The notes under the pieces were generated by a model. It ran no database searches, had not been told where the DNA came from, and was given only the letters and a program-made list of their open reading frames with translations. Shown piece after piece: positions 9,272 through 16,806 of a DNA stretch of 64,000 nucleotides. This stretch comes from Oscillospiraceae bacterium. Lineage in GTDB: Bacteria > Bacillota > Clostridia > Oscillospirales > Acutalibacteraceae. A program made the position numbers and the translations under genes. How positions within the stretch are numbered: the first letter of the stretch is position 1; each line of letters starts with the position of its first letter. The DNA lies in assembly GCA_003514385.1 (NCBI GenBank), contig DOQR01000004.1:517036-581035 (forward strand), in the 5' to 3' direction.

Positions 9272-9300
9272 AGTATACCGCAAGAGTGTTGCATCTGCAA
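9272..9300 (-). promoter_or_regulatory. promoter of the GH38-esterase operon with palindrome
   Basis: On the minus strand TTGCAG (9295-9300), a 17-base spacer and TATACT (9272-9277). The -35 region lies within the palindrome TTGCAnnTGCAA (9289-9300), a possible repressor site. The repressor is not identified. Confidence 0.7.
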
Positions 9301-9323
9301 GCATTTTTGAAGAGAAAAGAAGC

Positions 9324-9361
9324 AAAAAAGCCGCCGCAGAGATGTTTTCCCCGCGGCGGCT
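9324..9361 (-). terminator. terminator ending the phage-derived operon
   Basis: AGCCGCCGC (9329-9337) pairs with GCGGCGGCT (9353-9361). On the minus strand the stem runs into a six-base T-run, isolating the phage cassette from the GH38 operon. Confidence 0.85.
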
Positions 9362-9370
9362 CGTGTTATT

Positions 9371-9466
9371 TCAGCGAAGTTCTAAGATGCGGCATATCGC
9401 AGCTAAAACCGCCGCGAGATAAAGCCCGAAGATATTCATTATATTATAGAGAAGTGCCGTTATCAT
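9371..9466 (-). CDS. 31-residue single-helix membrane peptide
   Basis: This ORF starts at an ATG six bases after a GGAGG ribosome site and overlaps the last 23 bases of the holin gene. The product is one hydrophobic helix (ILLY-type start, central GLYLAAVLAAIC) ending in charged residues. It is the last reading frame before the operon terminator. It may be an accessory lysis peptide or a small toxin; neither can be shown from sequence. A non-coding reading remains possible. Confidence 0.45.
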   Translation of the reverse strand: MITALLYNIMNIFGLYLAAVLAAICRILELR

Positions 9467-9734
9467 CTTCGCCCTCCGCTATGCGCTGTTCGTGCATGAA
9501 TTTGTCCGCTTCGATGGCGGCAGAAGTGAAGCTGTTGTTCTTCCAATAGCTCACAGCGCCGACAATGAATGTGAATATCAAACTTATTATTGTATATAGC
9601 TCGCTGTATTCGACGCTGACCGGTGTTTTTCCGAATGCGGTCAGCGCCACATTGACTATTGACACAAGAGACAAAATACCTCTGACCCACGTGCCGACCG
9701 ATATTTTTGTTATATTTTCAAAAAGCTTCTTCAT
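9444..9734 (-). CDS. phage holin, SPP1 family
   Basis: A 96-residue protein with two hydrophobic helices separated by a short turn, and the SPP1-holin pattern: a basic N-terminus, then GTWVRGILSLVSIVNVALTAFGKTPV, a second helix ending in YWKNNSFT, and a charged tail. Holins form membrane lesions that release the endolysin. It lies 11 bases downstream of the XhlA-like gene and follows the amidase gene, completing a lysis cassette. Confidence 0.88.
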   Translation of the reverse strand: MKKLFENITKISVGTWVRGILSLVSIVNVALTAFGKTPVSVEYSELYTIISLIFTFIVGAVSYWKNNSFTSAAIEADKFMHEQRIAEGEDDNGTSL

Positions 9735-9745
9735 GAAAATCCCCC

Positions 9746-9964
9746 TTATTTTCTGCGCGTGATATCATCTATGCGCCTGTGCGCGGATTTTATCGAATCC
9801 TCTGCCGCCGCCATGCGCTCAACGAGATTATTGTGCTTGTCGACCCGCTTTTCGAGCTGCGCGATGCGGTAATTCGTCAGCCTGTTCGACGCGAGTATGC
9901 CGCCGAGCGAGCCGATGAGCGTACCCGCCGCCGAGAGCAGTGCCACAGTTATTTCTGCGTTCAT
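9746..9964 (-). CDS. XhlA-like holin-associated membrane protein
   Basis: A 72-residue protein with one N-terminal hydrophobic helix (about residues 5-27, TVALLSAAGTLIGSLGGIL) followed by a coiled coil rich in heptads (IAQLEKRVDKHNNLVERM). This layout matches small XhlA/haemolysin-like proteins that work with the holin. The start at MNAEI follows GGAGGTGTGAG; the longer upstream reading overlaps the amidase gene and is not credible. Confidence 0.75.
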   Translation of the reverse strand: MNAEITVALLSAAGTLIGSLGGILASNRLTNYRIAQLEKRVDKHNNLVERMAAAEDSIKSAHRRIDDITRRK

Positions 9965-9965
9965 C

Positions 9966-10943
9966 TCACACCTCCTCGAGACTGCCGACCGCGACCCAGC
10001 TCGAAATATCGCCGAGCAGGGCTTCGAGCGTGCCGCGGTTCTGCTGAACTTTTGTGACGGTGTGCTTTTTCGGCGAGAGCTGTGAATCCGGCACGCGTTT
10101 TCCGCGCGCCGAGGTGCAGCCGCCGTAGACGGCACCGGGCTTTATAAAAACAACGCTCCCGACCGAAACTGACGGTCTCGCCGCGAGTTTCAAGTCAGAG
10201 AGCCTGACCCAAGAGTTTATCTCCTTGAGCAGCGCGCGGCTCGGCTCAACTTTTGCGACGGTATGCGTTCTGAGCTTCACCCACGACGGAACGCGCTGAC
10301 CCGTGGCATAGTTTTTGCCTGTGATTTTCACGCGGTCGCCCGCTCTGATATCGGCGGACTGCGCGACTTTTTGCGGTTTGTTTTTTACGCAAAGCCTGTA
10401 AAATTCGGCTATCGACGCGGCAATCGATTCGCCGCACTTTTTCTGTCCCGCTTCCGTTTCGACATTCTTTCTGTCCGAAGAGCTGTCTATGAACACGGTC
10501 TCGATGAGCAGACTGCGGCACCCGACCGAGCGGACGAAACCGAAATAATCGCCGCCTGCGGAATTGAGCTTCGTTTTAGCTCCCCTGTCGCGCAGTGAAA
10601 ATGTTTTCGCAATGCCCGCGCTTATCTTCGCGGCGAGCTTTTTGCCGTCCTCGTCGGCGTGTTTATAATAGACCTCGCTCCCCGTTCCGCCGCCTGCATT
10701 CAGATGAATCTCGGCAGCCAGATCGAAGTTCTCGCGGTTGACATAAGCTATCCTGTCCGTCAGATACATATCGGCATCGTAGTTTATGAGCACGGCGTCG
10801 CAGCCGTAATTTTTGAGCGCTTCGGCGATATAAAAGCCAATCTTTCGCGCTATGCGAAACTCGTGGAAGCCTCCGCCAACCGCGCCGCTGTCATAGCCGC
10901 CGCCCGCCGATTTTCCGTGACCCACGGATATACAAATTCTCAC
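9966..10943 (-). CDS. N-acetylmuramoyl-L-alanine amidase (endolysin)
   Basis: A 325-residue protein starting at GTG seven bases after GAGGAGG and overlapping the upstream stop codon. The N-terminal 175 residues form an Amidase_3 domain with the zinc ligands in VGHGKS (His9) and FHEF (Glu28), a later histidine in AEIHLNAGGG and the catalytic glutamate in LLIETVF. Two SH3-like repeats follow (about 185-245 and 260-325, each with DRVKI/GSVVF-type starts and SWV ends), which would bind the wall. It cleaves the amide bond between muramic acid and the stem peptide during lysis. Confidence 0.92.
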   Translation of the reverse strand: MRICISVGHGKSAGGGYDSGAVGGGFHEFRIARKIGFYIAEALKNYGCDAVLINYDADMYLTDRIAYVNRENFDLAAEIHLNAGGGTGSEVYYKHADEDGKKLAAKISAGIAKTFSLRDRGAKTKLNSAGGDYFGFVRSVGCRSLLIETVFIDSSSDRKNVETEAGQKKCGESIAASIAEFYRLCVKNKPQKVAQSADIRAGDRVKITGKNYATGQRVPSWVKLRTHTVAKVEPSRALLKEINSWVRLSDLKLAARPSVSVGSVVFIKPGAVYGGCTSARGKRVPDSQLSPKKHTVTKVQQNRGTLEALLGDISSWVAVGSLEEV

Positions 10944-11368
10944 TCTCGCACCTCCTCGAAATAAATGCCCACAAGCTGCGACGGCAGATAGTGCATGACC
11001 GTGCCCTCGCCGCCGCTGTCGTCTCTTGTGCATCTGTAAATTTTGCCGCCGTCGAGATAGTACTTGTCTTTAAAATACCTCATGCCCTCGGCGGCGGTTA
11101 TCGGGTTGTCTATCGTGCCATCTTCATCTGCCGTCACACGCTCCCAGTGCGCGGGAGTCACGCTCGGTCTCCATGTGGGATTGGCGGATATTGCGTTGTA
11201 GCAGCGGTAGAGATTATCGCCGTCGCGCACCCTGTCGCCGATCGAGTAATCCTTTTCGCCGCTCCACAGTGCAAACAAATCGACACTCGTCAGAGCCTCG
11301 GCGTTTGTCAGCTTCGCGGCGGCTCTTGTTATCATCTCGCGGAAGCGTTTTGCCTGCGTCCTCGTCAT
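10940..11368 (-). CDS. phage protein with CBM5/12-like binding module
   Basis: A 142-residue protein. Residues 38-80 (YSIGDRVRDGDNLYRC, NPTWRPSVTPAHWERV) match the aromatic pattern of the small chitin-binding-type modules found in phage fibre proteins. A second similar Y..GGKIYRCT unit follows. It overlaps its neighbours by four bases on each side. It probably belongs to the fibre/adhesin set; assigning it to particle or host surface is an inference. Confidence 0.7.
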   Translation of the reverse strand: MTRTQAKRFREMITRAAAKLTNAEALTSVDLFALWSGEKDYSIGDRVRDGDNLYRCYNAISANPTWRPSVTPAHWERVTADEDGTIDNPITAAEGMRYFKDKYYLDGGKIYRCTRDDSGGEGTVMHYLPSQLVGIYFEEVRE

Positions 11369-11652
11369 ATATCCGCGCCTCCCGTAATTATTTCAAGCGC
11401 CTCGAAGTCGGAAATAAGATCGTCATTCTGCGGCACTTCGTTCCAATGCTGAATTATCGTGTCGTCGGTCTGAATCCAATCTGCCGCATAAATTTTGCCA
11501 TCAGACGGATAATCTGCAAATTCAACGGGCTTATAGCCGTTGGCGAGATACACCCGCGGGTCATTTGTAAAAACATCCCAGCCATCGGTTTTAAGCGGCG
11601 TCGGAGCAATATATAACGCTCCGTTTTTTAATTTACCGTACAATCCTGTCAC
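11365..11652 (-). CDS. small phage fibre-region protein
   Basis: A 95-residue protein of unknown fold. It has the stretch FTNDPRVYLANGYKPVEFADYP and ends in a short acidic tail, a composition seen in small proteins coded beside phage fibres. It overlaps the flanking genes by four bases and is clearly part of the operon. No catalytic motif is visible. Confidence 0.6.
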   Translation of the reverse strand: MTGLYGKLKNGALYIAPTPLKTDGWDVFTNDPRVYLANGYKPVEFADYPSDGKIYAADWIQTDDTIIQHWNEVPQNDDLISDFEALEIITGGADI

Positions 11653-12314
11653 CCCTCCGAATATTCACTGATACCTTTTATCTTCGCCGACAGCGCCGCC
11701 CAATTCGAATCGGCCTTATAACTGTCAACAAGGTTATCCGGCACATAAATATACCCCGTGCCCGATGCTATCTTGCTTCCGCGCAGCGCAACCGAAATGT
11801 CGGATATCACACAAACGGACGGAGTGCGGATAATGAGCGTTTCAAGGTGTTGACAGTCGGTAAACGCCGTTCGGTTTATATTTGTTACCGCCGCAAAATC
11901 GGCTGTCCGAATTGCCGAGCTGCGAAAGGCATTATTAGGCAAAGCCGTAACAAGAGGTAGGTTTGCAGATGTCAGATATGTCGCCACATGAAAACACCCG
12001 TCTCCTATTGTTGTCACCAAAGGGAAATCAGCTTGTTGTATTGCAGAGTTTGTAAAAACCCCGCTTCCCAAATCGGTGGCCTTGGGAAGATTTATTGTCT
12101 GTAAGCGATTGCACGACTCAAAAGCATTTCGTTTAACTTGAGTAACATTCGGCAAATCAATCGCTGTAAGAGCATTGCATCCTAAAAATGCGCACGCTCC
12201 GACCGTCGTTATACGGTCGTTTGAATATGCGCCCGATATAGTACGCTGGATTATTGCATCCTCGCAAGACATCGGGATATCCGCATCCTGCTGCATCAAA
12301 AGTCTTCTGCTCAT
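11649..12314 (-). CDS. BspA-type leucine-rich repeat protein of the phage cassette
   Basis: A 221-residue protein of about six repeats of 20-23 residues of the LRR_5/BspA type, with the pattern TxIGxxAFxxCxxLxxIxLPxV (for example CAFLGCNALTAIDLPNV and AFESCNRLQTINLPKA). Such repeats are common in surface proteins of gut Firmicutes and occur at tips of some phage fibres, where they may bind host receptors. It has no signal peptide, which fits a particle component rather than a secreted adhesin. A C-terminal tail carries YIYVPDNLVDSYK, as in other BspA proteins. Confidence 0.85.
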   Translation of the reverse strand: MSRRLLMQQDADIPMSCEDAIIQRTISGAYSNDRITTVGACAFLGCNALTAIDLPNVTQVKRNAFESCNRLQTINLPKATDLGSGVFTNSAIQQADFPLVTTIGDGCFHVATYLTSANLPLVTALPNNAFRSSAIRTADFAAVTNINRTAFTDCQHLETLIIRTPSVCVISDISVALRGSKIASGTGYIYVPDNLVDSYKADSNWAALSAKIKGISEYSEG

Positions 12315-13123
12315 GCGTTGTCACCAACCTTCTGTGCAACTATCACGCCGTCCTTTACACTTATCTCCCAAGTTTCGCCGTTTTGAAACGCCGGAACACT
12401 GCCGATATACTTCGTGCCTGCAGGCAGCGATACGGTGATATCGCCGCTTGCCGCGAAGCTCAGGCGCATCCAGCACTCGAATTTCTCATCCTCCGGGTAT
12501 CGAACCGTCAGCGTCCGAAGTTCCGTCATGCGATATTCCGCGTTGTCGGCGAGCGTTGCGGACACCTGTGCGGTGCTGTAGGTATATTGGGTAAGCGAAG
12601 CCCGCGGAGTAAAGCCAAGGGAATTTATTATGACTGCCTTTAAATCGGTCGTCCCGCCGAACAAGGCTTTTAAATCCCGCATACTCTCCACTGCGGCGGC
12701 GAGTTCGGGCAGGATGCCGCACTCCTCTTCAAGCTCGCCGTCAATACCCATAACAGACGGCTCAAAGCCGAGAGTGAACACAGCGGACTTTGTTATTCTC
12801 GTCACCTCAAGTTCGTTGCGCTTATGCGCCTCGACCTGAACGGTAAGTTCGCCCGTTGACGTCAGTGCCTCGGGCAGAGGGCAATATATAACACCGCCGG
12901 TGACATAGGCGGGAGTGCTGTTTGCTCCGCTGATAATATTTGACACGATGCGGCGGCTCAGCCCGTAGACATCGAAGCTCAGAAGATAATACGAAGCATC
13001 CGTTTTCAGCTCGTCGTTGAGCGTGATACAAAGCCGCGACGCATTATGCTCCCCGCAAAAACAGAACGGCTCTTCAATCTGAGCCGTCCCGTCCGAAAGT
13101 ATTTTTATTTTTATATCTCTCAT
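12311..13123 (-). CDS. baseplate/fibre protein with BppU-like N-terminus
   Basis: A 270-residue protein. The first 120 residues (MRDIKIKI, repeated beta strands, YVTGGVIYCPLPEALTSTG, VEAHKRNELEVTRITK) resemble the BppU N-terminal domain that attaches receptor-binding proteins to phage particles. A short helical linker (ELAAAVESMRDL) and a C-terminal beta-rich domain follow. Its last codon overlaps the LRR gene, suggesting that the LRR protein is its partner. In this cassette no baseplate hub is present for it to attach to. Confidence 0.7.
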   Translation of the reverse strand: MRDIKIKILSDGTAQIEEPFCFCGEHNASRLCITLNDELKTDASYYLLSFDVYGLSRRIVSNIISGANSTPAYVTGGVIYCPLPEALTSTGELTVQVEAHKRNELEVTRITKSAVFTLGFEPSVMGIDGELEEECGILPELAAAVESMRDLKALFGGTTDLKAVIINSLGFTPRASLTQYTYSTAQVSATLADNAEYRMTELRTLTVRYPEDEKFECWMRLSFAASGDITVSLPAGTKYIGSVPAFQNGETWEISVKDGVIVAQKVGDNA

Positions 13124-13356
13124 CTGTTTTCCTCCCCGGAATAGTTGTCCTTGAGATAATTTGCCGTTTCCAGAACATCCCTGCGCTCTCTATAGAGCAC
13201 ATTGAGCAGAGTTTTTATCTTATATGCCTCGTCGCTCGTCTCGGGATTCGGCAGAGCCGAAAGCTGCTTTCTTTTCTTTGCTATGATCCCGTCGAGCACC
13301 TGCGCCTGCTCGAAATATTCGTCGGCAAGCTGTGAAAGAGTTCTGTTGAAAGTCAT
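13120..13356 (-). CDS. small coiled-coil protein of the phage cassette
   Basis: A 78-residue, highly charged, all-helical protein with heptad-like spacing (LADEYFEQAQVLDGIIAKKRKQL, LLNVLYRERRDVLETANYL). It is translated just after the regulator gene, which it overlaps by four bases. Similar small helical proteins accompany phage sigma-like activators, but no function can be assigned. Confidence 0.65.
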   Translation of the reverse strand: MTFNRTLSQLADEYFEQAQVLDGIIAKKRKQLSALPNPETSDEAYKIKTLLNVLYRERRDVLETANYLKDNYSGEENR

Positions 13357-13985
13357 TTGTCTTCTCCCTTCAAAAGATAGTCAACCGTTGTGTCGAAAAA
13401 TCCGGCAAGCTGTGCGAGCTGATGCAAAGTCGGCTCTTTTTCGCCGCTCTCGATCATTCTGAGCGTCCTCATCTGCATCCCGAGCGCATCGCAGAGCAGC
13501 TGTTCGCCTATGTTCTCGCTGCACCGAAGTTTCTTTATCCGTCCGCCCATGGTGTTCGGCTCATATCGCTTTGCCGCGCTCACGGCGAGCGCGCGCCTGA
13601 CGGCTATCGGCAGGAAATCAACGGATTCTATATCATGCTGATACTTTACAGTGAAGCTCAGCGCGTCATATATTTTCCTCTGCGCCTTGTCGAGACACCG
13701 CGACACGCTCGACGGGCATACACCCAATTTCTGAGCTATCATAGATATCGTCGAGCCGTCAAACCAATATGCCTCCGTGACCTGTCTCTCGCGCGGCGTA
13801 AGCCTTGTTTTTATCACCTCGTCGGCGAGCGCAGACAGGTCAACATCCCTGCGCCGCCACGCATAGTCGTCCGGCGATTCGCAGCCCGGGCAGTGAGATC
13901 CGCAGCAGACGCACATCGCCGCCCGCCGCTCTTCAGGAGTCGGAAACGAGAAATCCATCGCCGCCTCGACACTTCTTTTTGACAT
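13353..13985 (-). CDS. sigma-70 region 4 / XRE HTH fusion regulator
   Basis: A 210-residue protein with two DNA-binding domains. Residues 62-108 (LTPRERQVTEAYWFDGSTISMIAQKLGV..VSRCLDKAQRKI) form sigma region 4, which reads a -35 element; no region 2 is present. Residues 150-207 (IKKLRCSENIGEQLL..MQMRTLRMIESGEKEPTLHQLAQLAGFF) form an XRE-type helix-turn-helix. A cysteine-rich stretch lies at 25-35. The ATG at 13985 was chosen because AAGGAG stands eight bases upstream; the earlier ATG lies inside the SOS box. It recalls the PBSX activator Xpf combined with an Xre-like domain, and is probably the switch of the cassette. Confidence 0.85.
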   Translation of the reverse strand: MSKRSVEAAMDFSFPTPEERRAAMCVCCGSHCPGCESPDDYAWRRRDVDLSALADEVIKTRLTPRERQVTEAYWFDGSTISMIAQKLGVCPSSVSRCLDKAQRKIYDALSFTVKYQHDIESVDFLPIAVRRALAVSAAKRYEPNTMGGRIKKLRCSENIGEQLLCDALGMQMRTLRMIESGEKEPTLHQLAQLAGFFDTTVDYLLKGEDK

Positions 13986-14005
13986 TTGCTCATCTCCTTG
14001 CTTTT

Positions 14006-14019
14006 CGAACATTTGTTCG
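14006..14019. promoter_or_regulatory. LexA/SOS box
   Basis: CGAAC-ATTT-GTTCG is a perfect inverted repeat with the Gram-positive LexA (DinR) core GAAC-N4-GTTC. It lies about +8 to +21 relative to the predicted start site of the sigma4-XRE gene, between promoter and ribosome site, where a bound repressor would block transcription. Confidence 0.8.
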
Positions 14020-14033
14020 TATCTTTACTTATA

Positions 14034-14062
14034 ATTATAGTAACACATCAAATATTTGTCAA
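14034..14062 (-). promoter_or_regulatory. consensus promoter of the sigma4-XRE gene
   Basis: On the minus strand TTGACA (14057-14062), exactly 17 bases, then TATAAT (14034-14039): a perfect housekeeping promoter. It sits in the only long gap (13986-14175) inside the phage cassette. Confidence 0.9.
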
Positions 14063-14175
14063 CGGGAAAATATTTAATTTACCCTCAAAAAATTGCACTA
14101 AATGATGCACAGTCACATTTTGAAAGCAGTAGGAGAAAGCGCTGTCCGATAAAAAGGTCAGCAAAAACGGCAATT

Positions 14176-15015
14176 TTATATTTTTAGCGCAATGTATATA
14201 TAGGTCATACCCAGCGCATTGAGAAGATTTTTGCTCCCGTTAACATCGCTCGCCGAACTGATACTGAAACCGTCGGAAGAGATGCTGAGTCCGGGCATAC
14301 CGCCCGCCTGAGTCGCGGCGGCAACATAGCAGTTTGTTGACGAGTCCGAAAAATCAGCTATAGCGGCGGGCATACTCCTGCAAAAAACAAATACGGCGGT
14401 GGGCTTGAAGCCGACTTTTACAGAACGGCTTTTTGCACCCGTGCCCGTATATGAGCCGATTTTTACAGGCGCGTTCCACAGAGCCTTATCCTCGGCGGTG
14501 ACATGCTTGACGGTATCGCGGATATGCGAGCCGCAGAGCAGGGTCTTGTCGAGGAAGCAGTGGAAGTTGAGCCCGGTCGTGTCTGCGGGGCAGAAATCCG
14601 CCTGCATGAGTATATATGCGTCGAGGACAAAGGCGTCGGTGTCCCTGTCCGCCTTGATGCCCGAACAGCCGGACTCGACAACGTTCAAATCTGTGTCGAA
14701 GGTCAGGCAGTCGATTATAGTCGTCAGCACATCGTGGCAGGCAGCGCCGCCCCTGCTGTAAGGGACATGGATGGCAAGCTTTATCTTTATAGTTGCGAGG
14801 CGGCAGTATTCGTTCTTTATCAGCACACCCTCGTCGTTTTCGGTGAAGCTGTCCACTATTTCCATCTCCCCTATGCCCACGGCAACGGTGACGCGCTTTA
14901 GGGGTATCTCCTTTTTGACGGCGGGATATTCGGTTATGAATCTTATCCCGCCGAGACTTGTCTGCTCGGAAAGCCAGCCCGCTATCTGCGAGGGCAGAAC
15001 ACTTATTGTACTCAT
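14176..15015 (-). CDS. tail-terminator-like domain fused to a fibre-like C-terminus
   Basis: A 279-residue protein of two unlike halves. Residues 1-145 resemble a tail-terminator or tail-completion protein (beta-strand pattern, DVLTTIIDCLTFDTDLNV, AYILMQADFCPAD), which fits its place after the connector genes. Residues 155-279 carry HIRDTVKHVTAEDKALWN and GSYTGTGAKSRSVKVGF, patterns typical of tail-fibre C-terminal domains. The join lies where a normal phage would have all tail genes, so an in-frame deletion of the tail module is likely. The stop is followed by the gap holding the regulator promoter. Confidence 0.65.
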   Translation of the reverse strand: MSTISVLPSQIAGWLSEQTSLGGIRFITEYPAVKKEIPLKRVTVAVGIGEMEIVDSFTENDEGVLIKNEYCRLATIKIKLAIHVPYSRGGAACHDVLTTIIDCLTFDTDLNVVESGCSGIKADRDTDAFVLDAYILMQADFCPADTTGLNFHCFLDKTLLCGSHIRDTVKHVTAEDKALWNAPVKIGSYTGTGAKSRSVKVGFKPTAVFVFCRSMPAAIADFSDSSTNCYVAAATQAGGMPGLSISSDGFSISSASDVNGSKNLLNALGMTYIYIALKI

Positions 15016-15066
15016 AAAAACCTCCCTGAAACCGGACTGCCGGGAAAGCCCGGCAGCCCTTTAAAA

Positions 15067-15402
15067 TTATTCCGTTATCTCGACGACCGTCCGCACGACC
15101 GCCCAGACATAGAGCACCTCTTCACCGAACTTTATCTTCTCCGCGCGGTCTATCTGATATTTTATATCGCCGTCGATTATCAGCGCGTCCTCGTTGACCG
15201 TCAGGTCATGCTCGGGCGGACCGATATAGAGATAATAGCCCTGCGAATTGTAGCCTATCTCGGTGTTCACGCCGTAGAGATACATCTTGTTCTTGTATCT
15301 CAGCGGCTGAATAAAGCCCTTGAACGGCGCGGTTCTCGTGGAGTCGGTATTCTCGATAACGAGCACCCTGCCCCACTTTTCAAATTCCGCCGAGAGGTTC
15401 AT
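15067..15402 (-). CDS. head closure / connector protein
   Basis: A 111-residue, beta-rich protein without helices of note. It carries PLRYKNKMYLYG and YYLYIGPPEHDL, with the size and position of phage head-closure or minor capsid proteins that follow the head-tail connector. It overlaps the upstream gene by four bases. The family is inferred mainly from gene order. Confidence 0.6.
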   Translation of the reverse strand: MNLSAEFEKWGRVLVIENTDSTRTAPFKGFIQPLRYKNKMYLYGVNTEIGYNSQGYYLYIGPPEHDLTVNEDALIIDGDIKYQIDRAEKIKFGEEVLYVWAVVRTVVEITE

Positions 15403-15767
15403 ATCTCCACCCCGCAGCAGAAGAAACCGTCGTCGCTCAAAAGAGGCGTGAGCTCGGCGAGAGCAGCGTCGCGCACGGACGCCGCGAATTTAAGCGAGCT
15501 GTCCGCGCTCTTTTTAACGGTGATATCGCCGGCCTTAAAGCTCTCGACGCCGTCCGAATTACCCGTGCGGCGCACGCAAAGAGCGTAATAGGCTAGTCCC
15601 GCGGCGGCCTGAGCGATTCTCACATCGTTAATGTCCGCATCGGCTCTTAATCTCGATTGTACGCGTTCGAGCGAGCTCAGAGCTATCCCGAGGCAGACTT
15701 TTTCTTCATCCTCGCCGATGTCCGTCAGCTGCCTGAGCAGGGAGAGTACGCTCCACTGAGTTATCAT
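15399..15767 (-). CDS. head-tail connector (gp6-like)
   Basis: A 122-residue, mostly helical protein directly after the major capsid gene, the position of HK97 gp6-type connectors that sit under the portal. The start MITQWSVL was preferred because GGGGTGAGAGC precedes it; the longer upstream reading overlaps the capsid gene and is low-complexity. It shows a helical core (ALSSLERVQSRLRADADINDVRIAQAAAGLAYYALC) of the family type. Confidence 0.7.
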   Translation of the reverse strand: MITQWSVLSLLRQLTDIGEDEEKVCLGIALSSLERVQSRLRADADINDVRIAQAAAGLAYYALCVRRTGNSDGVESFKAGDITVKKSADSSLKFAASVRDAALAELTPLLSDDGFFCCGVEI

Positions 15768-15783
15768 GCTCTCACCCCCGCCG

Positions 15784-16788
15784 TCAGACGGTAAGGGTGC
15801 GGGCGGCGGAGTCGAATATCCTTGCGAAGCCCGCAGTCGAGCTGATGACCGCACGCTCAAGCTGGCGGTCGATGAGCTTGTCATACTCGGTGGAGACGGG
15901 GCCTGTGGTGACCATTTCGAGGGCGCAGCTACGGTCGATACCGATTATCTTGCCTGCGGGCACGCAGGAGCCCTTTATAAGATCTGCGCCGAGGGGAGTT
16001 ATGACTTCGCCCGTCGCGTGGAAATTGAGCCCTGCCGCAGCATCCCTGAACTCAGTAATGCCGAGCATCTGCGCGACCTGTGCGGGAGCGGCAATAATCG
16101 TGTTGAGTTCATATGGATCGAAGAGATTCCAGAAATTGACAAGGTCGGTGTAGGTGAGCTTGCCTGCGGATGCGACGGCGGTGTTGGAGGCGGCGTTATC
16201 ATTGCCATCGCCGTTTATGAGCACATCGACTGCATCGCTGAGCTGAGTGCGCGCGATATATGCGCCGATCTGGCGCAGGGTGACGGTAAACAGATCGAGG
16301 CGCTGGAAGCGGACAGCCTCGTAAGAAGCGACAAGCGAGCGTCCGCGCTTTTTCAGATGAACAAGGTTCGCCTTGCTCTTGACGCTGGTTTCGGGGATAA
16401 ACGCGCCCTCGGCGACGACTTTGAGTTCCTTTTCATCGTCGCTCGGCTCGCAGGCTATCGAGCGGTAGTCGAGTGAGTCTATAATCGTGGTTGATGCGAC
16501 GATGCGCGGCAGGACATTTGCCTCCTGCATACCCTGTCTGACGGCGCGGGAAACATACTCTGGGAAGAGCACGGCGGAGTCGGAGGTCTTGAAGAACTTG
16601 TCAACAACGTCGCTGCCCGCTCCGCTGACCTTGATATCAAAGCGTTTGAGCTGGCGCTGATATGCGTCAAGACCCTCAAGAGCGGTGCCGCTGTAGTTCT
16701 CCGAGGGGTCGATTTTTTCGAGTGCGCCGGTGAAATCACCGGAAGCATAGAGACCTTTTTCAAGTCTGATGTTATCAAAAGCAGTCAT
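15784..16788 (-). CDS. major capsid protein (HK97 fold)
   Basis: A 334-residue protein with the layout of HK97-type coat proteins: an N-terminal helical arm, then FPEYVSRAVRQGMQEANVLPRIV, an E-loop region, a long spine-helix region (RLDLFTVTLRQIGAYIARTQ), and the A-domain ending in RQLERAVISSTAGFARIFD. It starts after AAAGGAGAATAAT and follows the decoration gene. All features expected for a functional shell protein are present. It would build the DNA-filled capsid. Confidence 0.85.
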   Translation of the reverse strand: MTAFDNIRLEKGLYASGDFTGALEKIDPSENYSGTALEGLDAYQRQLKRFDIKVSGAGSDVVDKFFKTSDSAVLFPEYVSRAVRQGMQEANVLPRIVASTTIIDSLDYRSIACEPSDDEKELKVVAEGAFIPETSVKSKANLVHLKKRGRSLVASYEAVRFQRLDLFTVTLRQIGAYIARTQLSDAVDVLINGDGNDNAASNTAVASAGKLTYTDLVNFWNLFDPYELNTIIAAPAQVAQMLGITEFRDAAAGLNFHATGEVITPLGADLIKGSCVPAGKIIGIDRSCALEMVTTGPVSTEYDKLIDRQLERAVISSTAGFARIFDSAARTLTV

Positions 16789-16806
16789 ATTATTCTCCTT
16801 TCAGAA

